DNA from: Actinomycetota bacterium
GTDB taxonomy: Bacteria; Actinomycetota; Acidimicrobiia; Acidimicrobiales; Ilumatobacteraceae
NCBI GenBank assembly: GCA_016213625.1
Contig: JACQZZ010000048.1
Coordinates: 16,723-80,722 of the forward strand
Reading direction: 5' to 3'
DNA: 64,000 nucleotides
The position numbers were made by a program, and so were the translations under genes. Each line of letters begins with the position of its first letter. Within the stretch, counting starts at the first letter, position 1. Under the pieces are notes generated by a model. That model made no database searches, had not been told where the DNA came from, and saw only the letters and a program-made list of their open reading frames with translations. This document shows, piece after piece, positions 1-8,423 of this stretch.

Positions 1-65
1 GTTGGTGGAACTTCTCGAACTACAGGAGCGACATTACCCATAGGCAACCCGTCCGCAGGAAATCC

Positions 66-1013
66 TCATGCACCGTGCTGCACGAGGACGTCGATGGTCA
101 TCGCGGCGAACAGCAGGGTGACATAGGTGATGGAGTACCCGAACACCCGCATCGAACGCTGCGGCGTGGGGTTCCGACCGAGGTCGATGGTGCCCACGAG
201 GAACAGCAGACCGAGCACGATGGCCGTGATGCCGTAGATGAGCCCGAGTCCGGCGACGGGCCACAGCACCAGGGTGCTCACCACCATCAGCGCGGTGTAC
301 AGCACCATCTTGCGCACGGTGACCTCCATCGAGGCCACGGCCGGCAGCATGGGCACGTTGGCCGCGCGATAGTCGTCGGCGTAGCGGATGGCCAGCGCCC
401 AGAAGTGCGGCGGTGTCCACAGGAACATCACCACGAAGAGCACCACCGGCGTCCAGGTGACGTTGTTCTGCACGGCCGACCAGCCCACGAGCACCGGCAC
501 GGCACCGGCGGCGCCGCCGATGACGATGTTCTGCGTGCTGGTGCGCTTCAGCCAGAGCGTGTAGACGAACACGTAGAACAACGTGGCCGACAGTGCGAGG
601 ACCGCAGAGAGGAAGTTCGCCCACGTCCACAGCACGGCGAACGCGACGACCTCGAGGGCGATGGCGAACACCAGCGCTTCCCGTGGCTGCACGAGCCCGG
701 TGACCAGCGGCCGTCCTTGCGTACGCGGCATGAGCTTGTCGATGTCGCGGTCGACCACCATGTTGATCGCGTTCGCACCGCCGGCGGCGAGCGTGCCACC
801 GATGAGCGTGACCAGCACGAGCCACGTGGCCGGCCAACCCTGCTCGGCCAACACCCTGGTGGGCACCGTGGTGATGAGCAGCAGCTCGATGATGCGCGGC
901 TTGGTGAGCGCGATGAAGCCGCCGACGCGAGAGGTGGGAGTACGACGCGACCCGTGCGACACGCCACCGGGCGCGAGCCTCGAGGGCACGATGGGACGGG
1001 CGCCGACTGCCAT
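66..1013 (-). CDS. ctaB: Protoheme IX farnesyltransferase (heme O synthase)
   Basis: Integral membrane UbiA-type prenyltransferase that adds a farnesyl group to heme B to make heme O for aa3/bo-type terminal oxidases. The family's first Asp-rich site, N-A-I-N-M-V-V-D-R-D-I-D, lies at about residues 81-92, and the second loop (YTLWLKRTSTQNIVIGG) and the FLWTPPHFWALAI segment are typical of CtaB/CyoE. Eight to nine hydrophobic segments follow, and 315 residues is normal length. I chose the ATG at 1013. A longer reading to 1115 would overlap clpS and add a non-conserved N-terminus; a TACGAT box lies 9 nt before the chosen ATG. It is divergent from clpS. No other cytochrome oxidase gene is visible, and its downstream neighbours lie outside the window. 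Confidence 0.95.
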   Translation of the reverse strand: MAVGARPIVPSRLAPGGVSHGSRRTPTSRVGGFIALTKPRIIELLLITTVPTRVLAEQGWPATWLVLVTLIGGTLAAGGANAINMVVDRDIDKLMPRTQGRPLVTGLVQPREALVFAIALEVVAFAVLWTWANFLSAVLALSATLFYVFVYTLWLKRTSTQNIVIGGAAGAVPVLVGWSAVQNNVTWTPVVLFVVMFLWTPPHFWALAIRYADDYRAANVPMLPAVASMEVTVRKMVLYTALMVVSTLVLWPVAGLGLIYGITAIVLGLLFLVGTIDLGRNPTPQRSMRVFGYSITYVTLLFAAMTIDVLVQHGA

Positions 1014-1096
1014 AACGGCCCCATCGTACGGGTCGCTCGGCACGCGCACCACCTGAGCGCCCACCCGTTCCCCGTCGGCGACGGCAGAATGTCGCC

Positions 1097-1393
1097 ATGG
1101 CACCGACGACGGCACCCGTTCGAGTGGAGGAACACGACACCGATCAGTCCGTCGCGCCCGATCGCCCGTGGATCGTCCTGGTCTGGAACGACCCCATCAA
1201 CCTGATGAGCTACGTCACGATGGTGCTGCAGAAGGTGTTCGGCTACAGCCTCGAGAAGGCGACGTCGTTGATGCTCGACGTGCACCACAAGGGACGAGCG
1301 GTGGTCAGCAACGGCACCCGCGAGAAGGCCGAGATCGACGTGTTCCGTCTGCACGAGCACGGGTTGTGGGCCACGATGCAACAGGACGACTGA
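1097..1393 (+). CDS. clpS: ATP-dependent Clp protease adaptor ClpS
   Basis: ClpS binds proteins with destabilising N-terminal residues and delivers them to ClpAP or ClpCP for degradation. The 98-residue protein has the full ClpS core: a short acidic, disordered N-terminus, then [20 protein letters not shown], the [13 protein letters not shown] helix-turn and the [15 protein letters not shown] segment near the C-terminus. The N-D-P residues and the hydrophobic positions lining the N-degron pocket are present. No Shine-Dalgarno is seen. A CAGAAT box 6 nt before the ATG suggests leaderless transcription, but this match is weaker than others in the window. The stop overlaps the start of the next gene by one base, so the two are probably co-translated. 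Confidence 0.95.
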   Translation: MAPTTAPVRVEEHDTDQSVAPDRPWIVLVWNDPINLMSYVTMVLQKVFGYSLEKATSLMLDVHHKGRAVVSNGTREKAEIDVFRLHEHGLWATMQQDD

Positions 1394-1815
1394 TGGAGCC
1401 GGTCGACGGCCACCACGTCACGCCGCGAGGCCGACGCATACGGGCCGACGCGGTGGAGTGGCAGGCCTCGCGCAGCGGCGGGCCCGGCGGCCAGCACGCG
1501 AACACCTCCGACACCGCGGTCACCGTCACCATTCACGTCGACCGCTGCGGGCTGCCGCCGGTGGTGCAGCAGCGAGTGCTCGACACGGTGGGGCCCGTGG
1601 TGGTGGCCTCGTCGTCGCGCACACGGTCGCAGTGGCGCAACCGACAGTTGGCCTGGACCGAGGCCCTCACCCGTCTCGACGAGGCCGCCCAGCCCCCGCC
1701 GGCCCCACGTGCCCGCACTCGACCGAGCCGTGGCGCGCGGGAGGAGCGGCTGTCCGACAAGCGACGCGCCGCCGAACGCAAGCGAGATCGTCGGCGCCCG
1801 CACGCCGACGACTGA
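1393..1815 (+). CDS. arfB: GGQ-motif peptidyl-tRNA hydrolase, ArfB/YaeJ-like
   Basis: Release-factor-like domain protein that hydrolyses peptidyl-tRNA on stalled ribosomes. The catalytic G-G-Q is at residues 32-34 inside S-R-S-G-G-P-G-G-Q-H-A-N, the family signature. The remaining 100 residues end in a strongly basic Arg/Lys-rich tail (about 100-140), which in ArfB enters the empty mRNA channel. At 140 residues it matches the family and lacks the codon-recognition domains of RF1/RF2. The ATG overlaps the clpS stop by one base, indicating translational coupling. The pairing puts a ribosome-rescue factor with a proteolysis adaptor in one transcript. The symbol follows the E. coli protein and is by family resemblance. 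Confidence 0.88.
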   Translation: MEPVDGHHVTPRGRRIRADAVEWQASRSGGPGGQHANTSDTAVTVTIHVDRCGLPPVVQQRVLDTVGPVVVASSSRTRSQWRNRQLAWTEALTRLDEAAQPPPAPRARTRPSRGAREERLSDKRRAAERKRDRRRPHADD

Positions 1816-1835
1816 ACGTCTCTCGGACGCGACGA

Positions 1836-1857
1836 GGCCCCCGCCGAAGCGGGGGCC
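1836..1857. terminator. Hairpin terminator between convergent genes
   Basis: A perfect 9-bp GC stem (GGCCCCCGC / GCGGGGGCC) with a CGAA tetraloop lies between the end of the clpS-arfB unit and the end of the minus-strand gene at 1912. There is no T-tract on either side. It probably works in both directions. Confidence 0.7.
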
Positions 1858-1911
1858 CGTGTCGCACATCTGGGGGAATGTGATGCCCGCAGAGGGCACG
1901 AGGTCAGCGGA

Positions 1912-2583
1912 TCAGACCTGCGCCATGTCCTTGTCGTGCTCGTGGTGCTCGACTGCGAGGATCACGTTGTCGGCCTTCTTCGAAGCGAAGGCGTGGACGA
2001 ATCCGGCGATCGACAGCACCATGATGGCGATGGCGGCGACCCAGCAGACCCACATGGCCACTTCGGCCTTCTCACCGAAGACGCTGAAGCCGTAGACCGT
2101 CAGCAGCAGACCACGAAGGGTCTCGCCCTTGAACATCGTCTCACGCAGACCGTTCACCTTGTCGAAGGCAGCCTGTGCCTCGGCGATGGCGTCTTCGTCG
2201 CCGCCTTCCTTGGCGTCGGCGAGTGCGGTGCGGGCTTCGCCGACCGGGCCACCGAGGCTGGCGTACGTCGCACCCTCGAAGCCGGCGTCAGTGGCGCTGT
2301 GCATCATGTGGGTGGCGATGTAGTAGCGGGCGTAGCACTCGGCCTCGGCGCCGGTGTTCAGGGCCTGGCCGGCGAAGCCGACGAGGCAGTCACTACCAGC
2401 GACTTCGGTCTCACCGCGGTCGTAGGTCTCGGGGAAGCTGATCTGCTGAGCTGACAATTCACGGTCGACGTACTCAGTGGCGAAGTCCGCCTGCTGCTTG
2501 AGCACGAAACCAAGAACGAACAGCGCGACGGCGACGATGACGCCACCAACGCTGAACGCGATGTCGAGTGTGCGACGCTTCAT
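1912..2583 (-). CDS. Two-helix membrane protein of unknown function
   Basis: A 223-residue protein I do not recognise. One hydrophobic helix is near the N-terminus (about 7-27), followed by a mostly acidic region of about 145 residues with two cysteines, then a second helix (about 174-198) and a short His/Asp-rich tail. The middle region is probably outside the cell. It contains an Ala/Glu/Asp-rich stretch likely to be helical. The ATG at 2583 is chosen because AGGGAGGGAT, a strong ribosome-binding site, precedes it by a few bases; a longer frame to 2730 has unlikely sequence. It stands alone between a shared terminator and a divergent promoter region. Confidence 0.8.
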   Translation of the reverse strand: MKRRTLDIAFSVGGVIVAVALFVLGFVLKQQADFATEYVDRELSAQQISFPETYDRGETEVAGSDCLVGFAGQALNTGAEAECYARYYIATHMMHSATDAGFEGATYASLGGPVGEARTALADAKEGGDEDAIAEAQAAFDKVNGLRETMFKGETLRGLLLTVYGFSVFGEKAEVAMWVCWVAAIAIMVLSIAGFVHAFASKKADNVILAVEHHEHDKDMAQV

Positions 2584-2900
2584 GATTGGTATCCCTCCCT
2601 GCGACCGCTCATTCGGGATCGATCGCAAGGCCCATGGTGCGCCCGGGTCCAATTCGTCACTAGGGCACAATGTTCCCGACCCGGTGGGACTTTCGGAGGG
2701 ATTGCGCGCGCAATTGGTCCGTCGACGCACCGATATCGCCGCTGACCAGGGCTGACGCGCTTCAAGGAACCGTCAATCGGTCCTGCCAAGGGCGAAGGGT
2801 CCGCCACCCTCGGTGACATTGGGTGTCGATGTTGACACGCAGAGTGAAGCCGCGCTACGGTGCCGAGGTTGCCCGGGGTGGGCACACGGGAGAGGGCGAC
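2584..2900. other. Intergenic region, divergent promoters
   Basis: This 317-base stretch has no convincing gene. It separates two divergent genes, carries a clear sigma-70-type promoter for the rightward protease gene (listed separately) and a strong Shine-Dalgarno for the leftward one. Open frames here are short and compositionally poor. Confidence 0.6.
2832..2861 (+). promoter_or_regulatory. Sigma-70-type promoter of FtsH-like gene
   Basis: TTGACA (2832-2837), an 18-base spacer and TACGGT (2856-2861) form a near-consensus housekeeping promoter. Transcription would start near 2868, leaving about 33 bases of leader that includes a GGGAGAGGG ribosome-binding site before the ATG at 2901. Confidence 0.7.
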
Positions 2901-4640
2901 ATGGACATCCTTCGGTTGCAGCACGGCGAGGTCGTGCGCAGCGAACACACCGACACCAACTCGCATCGCGAGCACCAACGGCGGCGCCGACTGTGGAAGC
3001 TGGTCGTGTTCCTCGGCATCCCGCTCGGCTGGATCTGGTACCGGGAGCTGGCCGGCGATCCTGTGAGCTTCGGATTCCCGGCGATCATCCGCGAGAGCCC
3101 CGAGCTGGCGCTGCTCGTGGTGATGATGGTCGTGATGATGTCGATGATGCTCATCCCGTTCATCGGTGCCGGCCGCTCGCCGCACACCCTGTTGCGTCCC
3201 GAGGACTCGAAGACCCGTCTGAAGGACGTCGTCGGTGCGCATGGCACCAAGCGCGAGGCCATCGACACGCTCAACATCTTCCTCAACCACGAGACCTTCC
3301 TGAACGAGATGGGCGGCAGCGCTCGCCGCGGCGTGCTGTTCGAGGGGCCTCCCGGCACCGGCAAGACCCACCTCGCGAAGGCGCTCGCGGCCGAGGCCGG
3401 CGTGCCCTTCCTGTTCGTGTCGGCCAGCGAGTTCCAGTCGATGTTCTACGGCCAGACCAATCGCAAGATCCGTTCGTTCTTCAAGGCGTTGCGCAAGGCC
3501 GCTCGCGCCGAGGGCGGCGCGATCGGCTTCATCGAGGAGTTCGACGCCATCGGCGGGGCTCGCTCCGGCATGGGCACGAACACCAGCCGCGAAGGCGGCT
3601 CGGGCGTCGTGAACGAACTGCTCGTGCAGATGCAGAGCTTCGAACTGCCCACCGGCTGGCAGAAGTTCAAGGCGTGGTTCACCGATCGCCTGAACCGCTT
3701 GCTGCCCGGACATCGCAACATGAAGCGAGCCCCGCTGAAGACCGCCAACGTGTTGGTCATCGCCGCCACGAACCGGGCCTCCGAGCTCGATCCCGCCCTG
3801 CTCCGTCCGGGTCGCTTCGACCGCACCATCCACTTCGACCTGCCGCCGCGCGCCGACCGTCTGGAGATCGCCGAGTACTACCTCGCCCGCAAGGCGCACG
3901 ACCACACACTGGGCGCCGCGTACGTGGCCGACCTCACCGCCGGCTACACGCCGGTGCGCATCGAGAAGCTGCTCGACGAAGCATTGGTCGTGGCGCTGCG
4001 CGACGGCCGCAAGCAGATGAACTACCACGACGTACTGGCCGCGCAACTGGTCACCGAGATCGGCGTGTCGCACGACGTGGGCTATCACCCCGACGAGCGC
4101 CGCCGCGTCGCGGTGCACGAGGCCGGGCACGCGCTGCTCGCCGCACTCACCGGTCGCGATGTGAAGGTGGCGTCCATCCTGCGCCGCTCCGGCTCGCTGG
4201 GCCTGGTCGCCCACGGCGAGATGGAGGAGCGCTACCTGAAGACGCCGGCGGAGGCCACCGATCTGATGGCCGTCGCACTCGCCGGACGTGCAGCAGAGAT
4301 CCAGGAGTTCGGCGAGGCGTCGAGCGGCATCTCCAGCGACCTCGCCGCAGCCACCAACATGGCGGCGCAACTGGTGGGCATGCTGGGCGCAGGTGGCAGC
4401 CTGCTCAGCCTGGAAGCCGCACACATGCCAGGAGCGGGCAACCTCGTGGCGAAGGTGTTCCACGACGAGAAGGCGCGGTCGCGCGCCGACGAGTACATGA
4501 ACACGGCCGCCGACCGAGCCGCGTGCGCGGTGCTCGAGCATCGTCGTGCGCTCCTGGCACTGGCCGACGCGCTGTGCGACCAGGACGAGCTGAACGGCGA
4601 CGAGGTGCACGCCATCGTCGCCGGGGCGATGGCCACCTGA
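2901..4640 (+). CDS. FtsH-like membrane AAA+ zinc protease, variant Walker B
   Basis: Membrane-anchored AAA+ ATPase with a C-terminal M41 metalloprotease; such proteins unfold and degrade membrane and short-lived proteins. Two hydrophobic segments (about 33-48 and 70-88) precede the ATPase. Walker A, G-P-P-G-T-G-K-T, is at about 149-156, and the arginine-finger region R-P-G-R-F-D-R is intact. The Walker B reads F-I-E-E-F-D-A-I (about 210-217), with Glu where FtsH has Asp. About 25 extra residues (KFKAWFTDRLNRLLPGH region) sit between Walker B and sensor 1. The zinc site H-E-A-G-H is at 406-410, with the expected later Asp in S-S-D-L. At 579 residues it is shorter than usual FtsH. The start has a GGGAGAGGG site and a consensus promoter. 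It is probably a divergent paralogue rather than the housekeeping FtsH. Confidence 0.88.
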   Translation: MDILRLQHGEVVRSEHTDTNSHREHQRRRRLWKLVVFLGIPLGWIWYRELAGDPVSFGFPAIIRESPELALLVVMMVVMMSMMLIPFIGAGRSPHTLLRPEDSKTRLKDVVGAHGTKREAIDTLNIFLNHETFLNEMGGSARRGVLFEGPPGTGKTHLAKALAAEAGVPFLFVSASEFQSMFYGQTNRKIRSFFKALRKAARAEGGAIGFIEEFDAIGGARSGMGTNTSREGGSGVVNELLVQMQSFELPTGWQKFKAWFTDRLNRLLPGHRNMKRAPLKTANVLVIAATNRASELDPALLRPGRFDRTIHFDLPPRADRLEIAEYYLARKAHDHTLGAAYVADLTAGYTPVRIEKLLDEALVVALRDGRKQMNYHDVLAAQLVTEIGVSHDVGYHPDERRRVAVHEAGHALLAALTGRDVKVASILRRSGSLGLVAHGEMEERYLKTPAEATDLMAVALAGRAAEIQEFGEASSGISSDLAAATNMAAQLVGMLGAGGSLLSLEAAHMPGAGNLVAKVFHDEKARSRADEYMNTAADRAACAVLEHRRALLALADALCDQDELNGDEVHAIVAGAMAT

Positions 4641-4653
4641 GCCGACTGGCACC

Positions 4654-4659
4654 TAACCT
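4654..4659 (+). promoter_or_regulatory. -10 box TAACCT, leaderless start
   Basis: TAACCT ends 6 nt before the GTG at 4666 and there is no Shine-Dalgarno, consistent with a leaderless transcript of the peptidase gene. Confidence 0.5.
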
Positions 4660-4665
4660 TCCCGA

Positions 4666-5439
4666 GTGGGCTTCCTCTCCTTCCGACGCCGTCGGGCCGA
4701 CACGCTGCCCACCGATCGCCTCCGCCGCCTCGTGCAGCGCTGGCTCGCACCCTGGCCGCACCTCGCGCCCGACGAGCGCGAGCTGCTCCTGGCCTACACC
4801 GACACGTTGGTGCACGAGCTCCGTTGGGAGACCGCACGCGGGTTCAGCCTCACCGACGAGATGCGCGCCAACGTCGCCGCCCATGCATCACTGCTCGTGC
4901 TCGCGTTCGACGATGGGTTGGCGAGCTACCGCGACGTGACCTCGGTGATCGTGCACCCCAGCACCATCGTGCGCACCGGCGTGCACTATCTGGGCGACGG
5001 GCTGTACACCGATGCCGACGACCCGATCATCGGCGAGGCGTTCCATCGCGGACCCGTGATGGTGTCGTGGGACGCAGCCGCGTTCCAGGCGCGGAACCCC
5101 GAGCGTGGCGAGAACGTGCTGTTGCACGAGTTCGCCCACCGGCTCGACATGCTCGACGGGCTCAGCGACGGCACTCCCCCGCTGCGCGACGAGGCAGCCA
5201 TGGCCGAGTGGGTCCGCGTGTGCACGAGCTCGCTGCGCGTGCTGCGCGCACACGAGGAACCGTCGGTGCTCCGCTCGTACGCGGCCACCAATCCCGCGGA
5301 GTTCTTCGCCGTCGCCACCGAGGTGTTCTTCACCCGGCCGACAGCGCTGCGTCAAGAGAACGCCCCGCTGTACGCAGTGCTGCGCGACTACTTCGGCCAG
5401 GACCCCGCGAGACGCTGGCCGCAGCCGATCACGCCGTGA
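4666..5439 (+). CDS. mtfA: MtfA-like zinc peptidase (M90 family)
   Basis: Zinc-dependent peptidase of the MtfA/YeeI family; in E. coli MtfA binds the repressor Mlc and affects glucose uptake. The metal motif H-E-F-A-H is at residues 154-158, followed by R-L-D-M-L-D-G, and a downstream Glu in A-T-E-V-F-F (about 218) fits the third ligand. At 257 residues it is full family length with a basic N-terminus and no membrane helix, so it is probably cytoplasmic. The GTG start is supported by a TAACCT box. It ends tail-to-tail with the ABC ATPase gene, overlapping it by 11 bases. The link to sugar control is known only from E. coli, and no Mlc homologue is seen here. Confidence 0.88.
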   Translation: MGFLSFRRRRADTLPTDRLRRLVQRWLAPWPHLAPDERELLLAYTDTLVHELRWETARGFSLTDEMRANVAAHASLLVLAFDDGLASYRDVTSVIVHPSTIVRTGVHYLGDGLYTDADDPIIGEAFHRGPVMVSWDAAAFQARNPERGENVLLHEFAHRLDMLDGLSDGTPPLRDEAAMAEWVRVCTSSLRVLRAHEEPSVLRSYAATNPAEFFAVATEVFFTRPTALRQENAPLYAVLRDYFGQDPARRWPQPITP

Positions 5440-6118
5440 CGGTGCCGGCGTCGAGCCGGCCGTCGACGATGTGCACGGTGCGGTCCGCGTAGTGGGTCAT
5501 GCGCGTGTCGTGGGTGACGATGATGGCGGCGGTGTCGCGGGCCTTCATCTCGGTACGGATGAGCTCCATCACCTGTTCGCCGATCTTGGTGTCGAGCGCC
5601 GACGTGGGCTCGTCGAAGAGCACCAGCTTCGGGTTGTTGAAGAGCGCCCGCCCGATGGCCACACGCTGACGCTCGCCACCGCTGAGCTGACCGGGGAGGT
5701 TCTTCACCCGATGACCCAGGCCGAGCTCCTCGAGCAGTGATCGCGCGCGACCCTTGGCGGCCTTGCCACCCTTGTTGCCGCCCAACTCGTCGACGACCAA
5801 CAGGTTCTCCTCGGCGGTGAGGAACGGCACGAGGTTCACCGACTGGAAGACGAACCCGACGTTCTCGCGCCGGAACTCGGTGAGCTGCTTGGCGTTGTAC
5901 TCCGAGATGTCGTGGCCACCGACCACGACCGTGCCTTCGGTGGGCGTGAGCAGTCCGCCGGCGATGGACAACAGCGTGGTCTTGCCCGAACCCGACGGTC
6001 CGAGCAACGCGACGATCTCGCCGTGGTCGACCTGCACGGTGGCATGGTCGAGCGCCACGATGTCGATGTCGCCGCTGCGATACACCTTGCGGATGTCGCG
6101 CATGTCGAGCACCGTCAT
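5429..6118 (-). CDS. ABC transporter ATP-binding protein (LolD/MacB type)
   Basis: Cytoplasmic ATPase of a type VII-like (MacB/LolCDE) ABC system. Walker A G-P-S-G-S-G-K-T-T is at residues 40-48, the signature L-S-G-G-E-R-Q-R at about 142, Walker B L-V-L-F-D-E-P follows with the D-loop S-A-L-D, and the H-loop is I-V-T-H-D-T. The length of 229 residues is typical. An upstream in-frame reading would run into the permease gene; I chose the ATG at 6118 because AAAGAGGTG precedes it at good spacing. It is the last gene of a three-gene unit, 43 bases after the second permease. Confidence 0.93.
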   Translation of the reverse strand: MTVLDMRDIRKVYRSGDIDIVALDHATVQVDHGEIVALLGPSGSGKTTLLSIAGGLLTPTEGTVVVGGHDISEYNAKQLTEFRRENVGFVFQSVNLVPFLTAEENLLVVDELGGNKGGKAAKGRARSLLEELGLGHRVKNLPGQLSGGERQRVAIGRALFNNPKLVLFDEPTSALDTKIGEQVMELIRTEMKARDTAAIIVTHDTRMTHYADRTVHIVDGRLDAGTVTA

Positions 6119-6161
6119 TGCTGCACCTCTTTCCGAAGTTGGCTGTTCAGAAGTCGAATGG

Positions 6162-7253
6162 TCATGATGCATTCCCGATGGCGGAGGCCGGGTCGACCTT
6201 GGTGACCTTGCGCAGCGACACCGCGCTGCCCAGCACCGCAGCCACGACGAGGCCGATGAACGTGGAAAGGAACCGGGCCGGCGTGAGCTGCAGCGGCACG
6301 GCGGCCGGCAACGCCGCTGCGGCACCTATGGCGAGCAGCGACCCGATGACGAACGCGACGACGGCGACGATGACCGCCTGCAACACCACGCCGGCGAAGA
6401 GCCTGCGGGTGGAGGCACCGATGGCCTTCAGCACGCCGTAGAGGCCGAGTCGCTCGAGCGTGAGCAGACTGAAGAACAGTCCCACCACGGCGAGCACCAC
6501 CACGAGCGTGGAGTAGATGATCTGGTTGAAGGTGTCGCCCTGCTGCTTGACGCCAGGCAGCGCCAACACGGCGTCGTCCTTCGTGAGCGTGGAGGTCGCG
6601 CCTGCGGTGGCCGTGTCGATGGAGGTGACGAGGTCGCCGGTGCCCGACACCACCAACGCCTGCACGATGTCGTCGCTCACCGTCGAGTCGGGTCGGTTCG
6701 CGTTCTGCACTGCACGCCACGTGGGCAGGTTCACCCACACCGAACTCTGCTGGAGGTAGCTGGTGTCGTCGACGAAACCGATGATCTCGATGGGGGTCTG
6801 CTGGGGACCGACGAGGATGACATCGCCCGTCGAGGCGCCCGCGTCCTCCAGCCGCGTGTCGGCGATGCCCTGACCGTCGGGCGGTGGCGCAGGGACGCCC
6901 TTGGGCGGGGTCTCGTAGCCGGCGACGGCGACGTTGGCGATGTCGGTCTCGCCAGGAACCTGCGCGCCGAGCAGGACGAAGCCGATGCCTCCCACTTCCT
7001 CCACGCCTTCGGCCGCCTCGACCTGAGCTCGCTGCTCGCTGGTGATGCGGCTGCGCAGGAACGAGTCGCGGGCACTCTCGGAGTAGACGATGACATCGGC
7101 TTGCTGCGCACGGATGGCGCCCGTGGAGCCGAGGTACAAGCCGTCGAGCAGACCACCGAGGAACATGAGCAGCGTGGCCAGGAACGACAGCACCACCGTG
7201 GCCACGATGAAGCGGCTGGGCTGTCGGCGCAGCTCGAGCAGCGGCAGGTTCAT
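6162..7253 (-). CDS. FtsX-like ABC transporter permease (second)
   Basis: Membrane permease with the MacB/FtsX layout: one N-terminal helix (about 13-35), an extracytoplasmic domain of about 200 residues, and three C-terminal helices with the FtsX-type loop L-G-L-Y-G-V-L-K-A-I-G-A-S. The C-terminus K-V-D-P-A-S-A-I-G also fits the family. At 363 residues it is typical of DevC/LolC-type subunits. Its ATG overlaps the stop of the preceding permease by four bases (ATGA), so the two are translationally coupled. With its paralogue it probably forms a heterodimeric permease driven by the ATPase at 5429. The substrate is unknown; no membrane-fusion protein is next to it. Confidence 0.9.
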   Translation of the reverse strand: MNLPLLELRRQPSRFIVATVVLSFLATLLMFLGGLLDGLYLGSTGAIRAQQADVIVYSESARDSFLRSRITSEQRAQVEAAEGVEEVGGIGFVLLGAQVPGETDIANVAVAGYETPPKGVPAPPPDGQGIADTRLEDAGASTGDVILVGPQQTPIEIIGFVDDTSYLQQSSVWVNLPTWRAVQNANRPDSTVSDDIVQALVVSGTGDLVTSIDTATAGATSTLTKDDAVLALPGVKQQGDTFNQIIYSTLVVVLAVVGLFFSLLTLERLGLYGVLKAIGASTRRLFAGVVLQAVIVAVVAFVIGSLLAIGAAAALPAAVPLQLTPARFLSTFIGLVVAAVLGSAVSLRKVTKVDPASAIGNAS

Positions 7254-8368
7254 ACGTGCACCCCTCCGCCGGTGGTGGCCGACAGCGGATCGAGCCGCAG
7301 CACGCGGCGCACCGCGATGGCCGACGTGACGAGTGCGAGCACCAGCACCACCAACGACGTGATGACGACCGGCTGCACCTCCACGCGCACCCCGAGGTTC
7401 TTCACGCCCTGCAGTGCTCCCGCGTAGAGACCGAAGGCGATGACCGACCCGGTGAGCATGACCACGACCACTTGGATGAGCAGGCTCGTCACCAACGTGC
7501 GCGACGACGCGCCGATGGCTCGCAGCAACGTGAGCGCCGACGCCTTCTGGAACGTGACGATGAGGAAGAACAGCCCGGTGACGAGCGGGACCACCAGGTA
7601 GAAGAGCCCGAGGATGATGGCGAAGCTGGACCGGACGCTGCTCACACCGGGCGAGCCGTCGACCGCCTGCTGGCGCGTGAGCGCCTCGACACCGTCGACC
7701 TGGTCGTTGATGGCGGTCGCGACCGACTCGGGCGACGACCCGGATGCCACCTGCACGGCGACGACGGAGGGGAGGATGGTGGTGGCGTCGGGGTTGCGGG
7801 TGCGCTTGGCCGCCTCGAACGTGGCGAAGTCGACGAACAGCACCGGGGAGACGGAGTAGTTGATGTCTCGGGCGACGCCGACGACGGTGATCTCGACGCC
7901 GTCGGGCTGCACCTGCACCACGTCGCCGATGTCGAACCCGTCGGCGCGATCCTTCTCGCTCGCGACGGCTTCGCCCCCCTGTTCCGGCAGACGGCCTTCG
8001 ATGAGCGTGGTGGGTGCTCCAGGGCGGCCGAGCTCGTAGCCGAACACGACGGCGTCGCGTTCCTCGCCGCCGGCGGTGACGGTGAACGTGGACTCACCGA
8101 GCGGCGCTGCATCGGCGACACCCTCGACCGTGGCCACCTGCGCCAGCTGGTCGGGGGGGATGATCGAACCCTCGAGGTTCTTGCGCGCCTGGTCGCTGTA
8201 CACCAGCACGTCGGCCGACTGGTTCTTCAGCGCGCCGATGAACTGATTGATGAGCCCGCCGAGCAGCGCCTGCTGGAACAGGATGAGGAACACGAGCAGA
8301 CCGACGGCACCCGCGAGGAGGCCGAAGCGGAGCTTCGCCCGCTGCATCTCCTTCAGTGCCAGGAACAT
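7250..8368 (-). CDS. FtsX-like ABC transporter permease (first)
   Basis: First gene of the exporter unit, a 372-residue paralogue of the next permease: an N-terminal helix (about 15-35), a periplasm-facing domain starting S-A-D-V-L-V-Y-S, and three C-terminal helices with A-L-T-L-L-R-A-I-G-A-S-S. Both permeases share the segment Q-x-A-D-V-x-V-Y-S just after the first helix, which shows they arose by duplication. A CATCCT box about 7 nt before the ATG could give a leaderless message. Cargo could be a lipid, lipoprotein or hydrophobic compound, as in MacB/LolCDE/DevBCA systems; nothing in the sequence decides this. Confidence 0.9.
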   Translation of the reverse strand: MFLALKEMQRAKLRFGLLAGAVGLLVFLILFQQALLGGLINQFIGALKNQSADVLVYSDQARKNLEGSIIPPDQLAQVATVEGVADAAPLGESTFTVTAGGEERDAVVFGYELGRPGAPTTLIEGRLPEQGGEAVASEKDRADGFDIGDVVQVQPDGVEITVVGVARDINYSVSPVLFVDFATFEAAKRTRNPDATTILPSVVAVQVASGSSPESVATAINDQVDGVEALTRQQAVDGSPGVSSVRSSFAIILGLFYLVVPLVTGLFFLIVTFQKASALTLLRAIGASSRTLVTSLLIQVVVVMLTGSVIAFGLYAGALQGVKNLGVRVEVQPVVITSLVVLVLALVTSAIAVRRVLRLDPLSATTGGGVHV

Positions 8369-8423
8369 GGCCGTAAGGATGCCCGAGACTTCGCACTAAA
8401 TACAAGTCGGCGCTTCGGAAATC

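Noticed and set aside
1..65. Left edge before ctaB.
   Set aside because: Only 65 bases, no motif or promoter I can support; any neighbouring gene lies outside the window.
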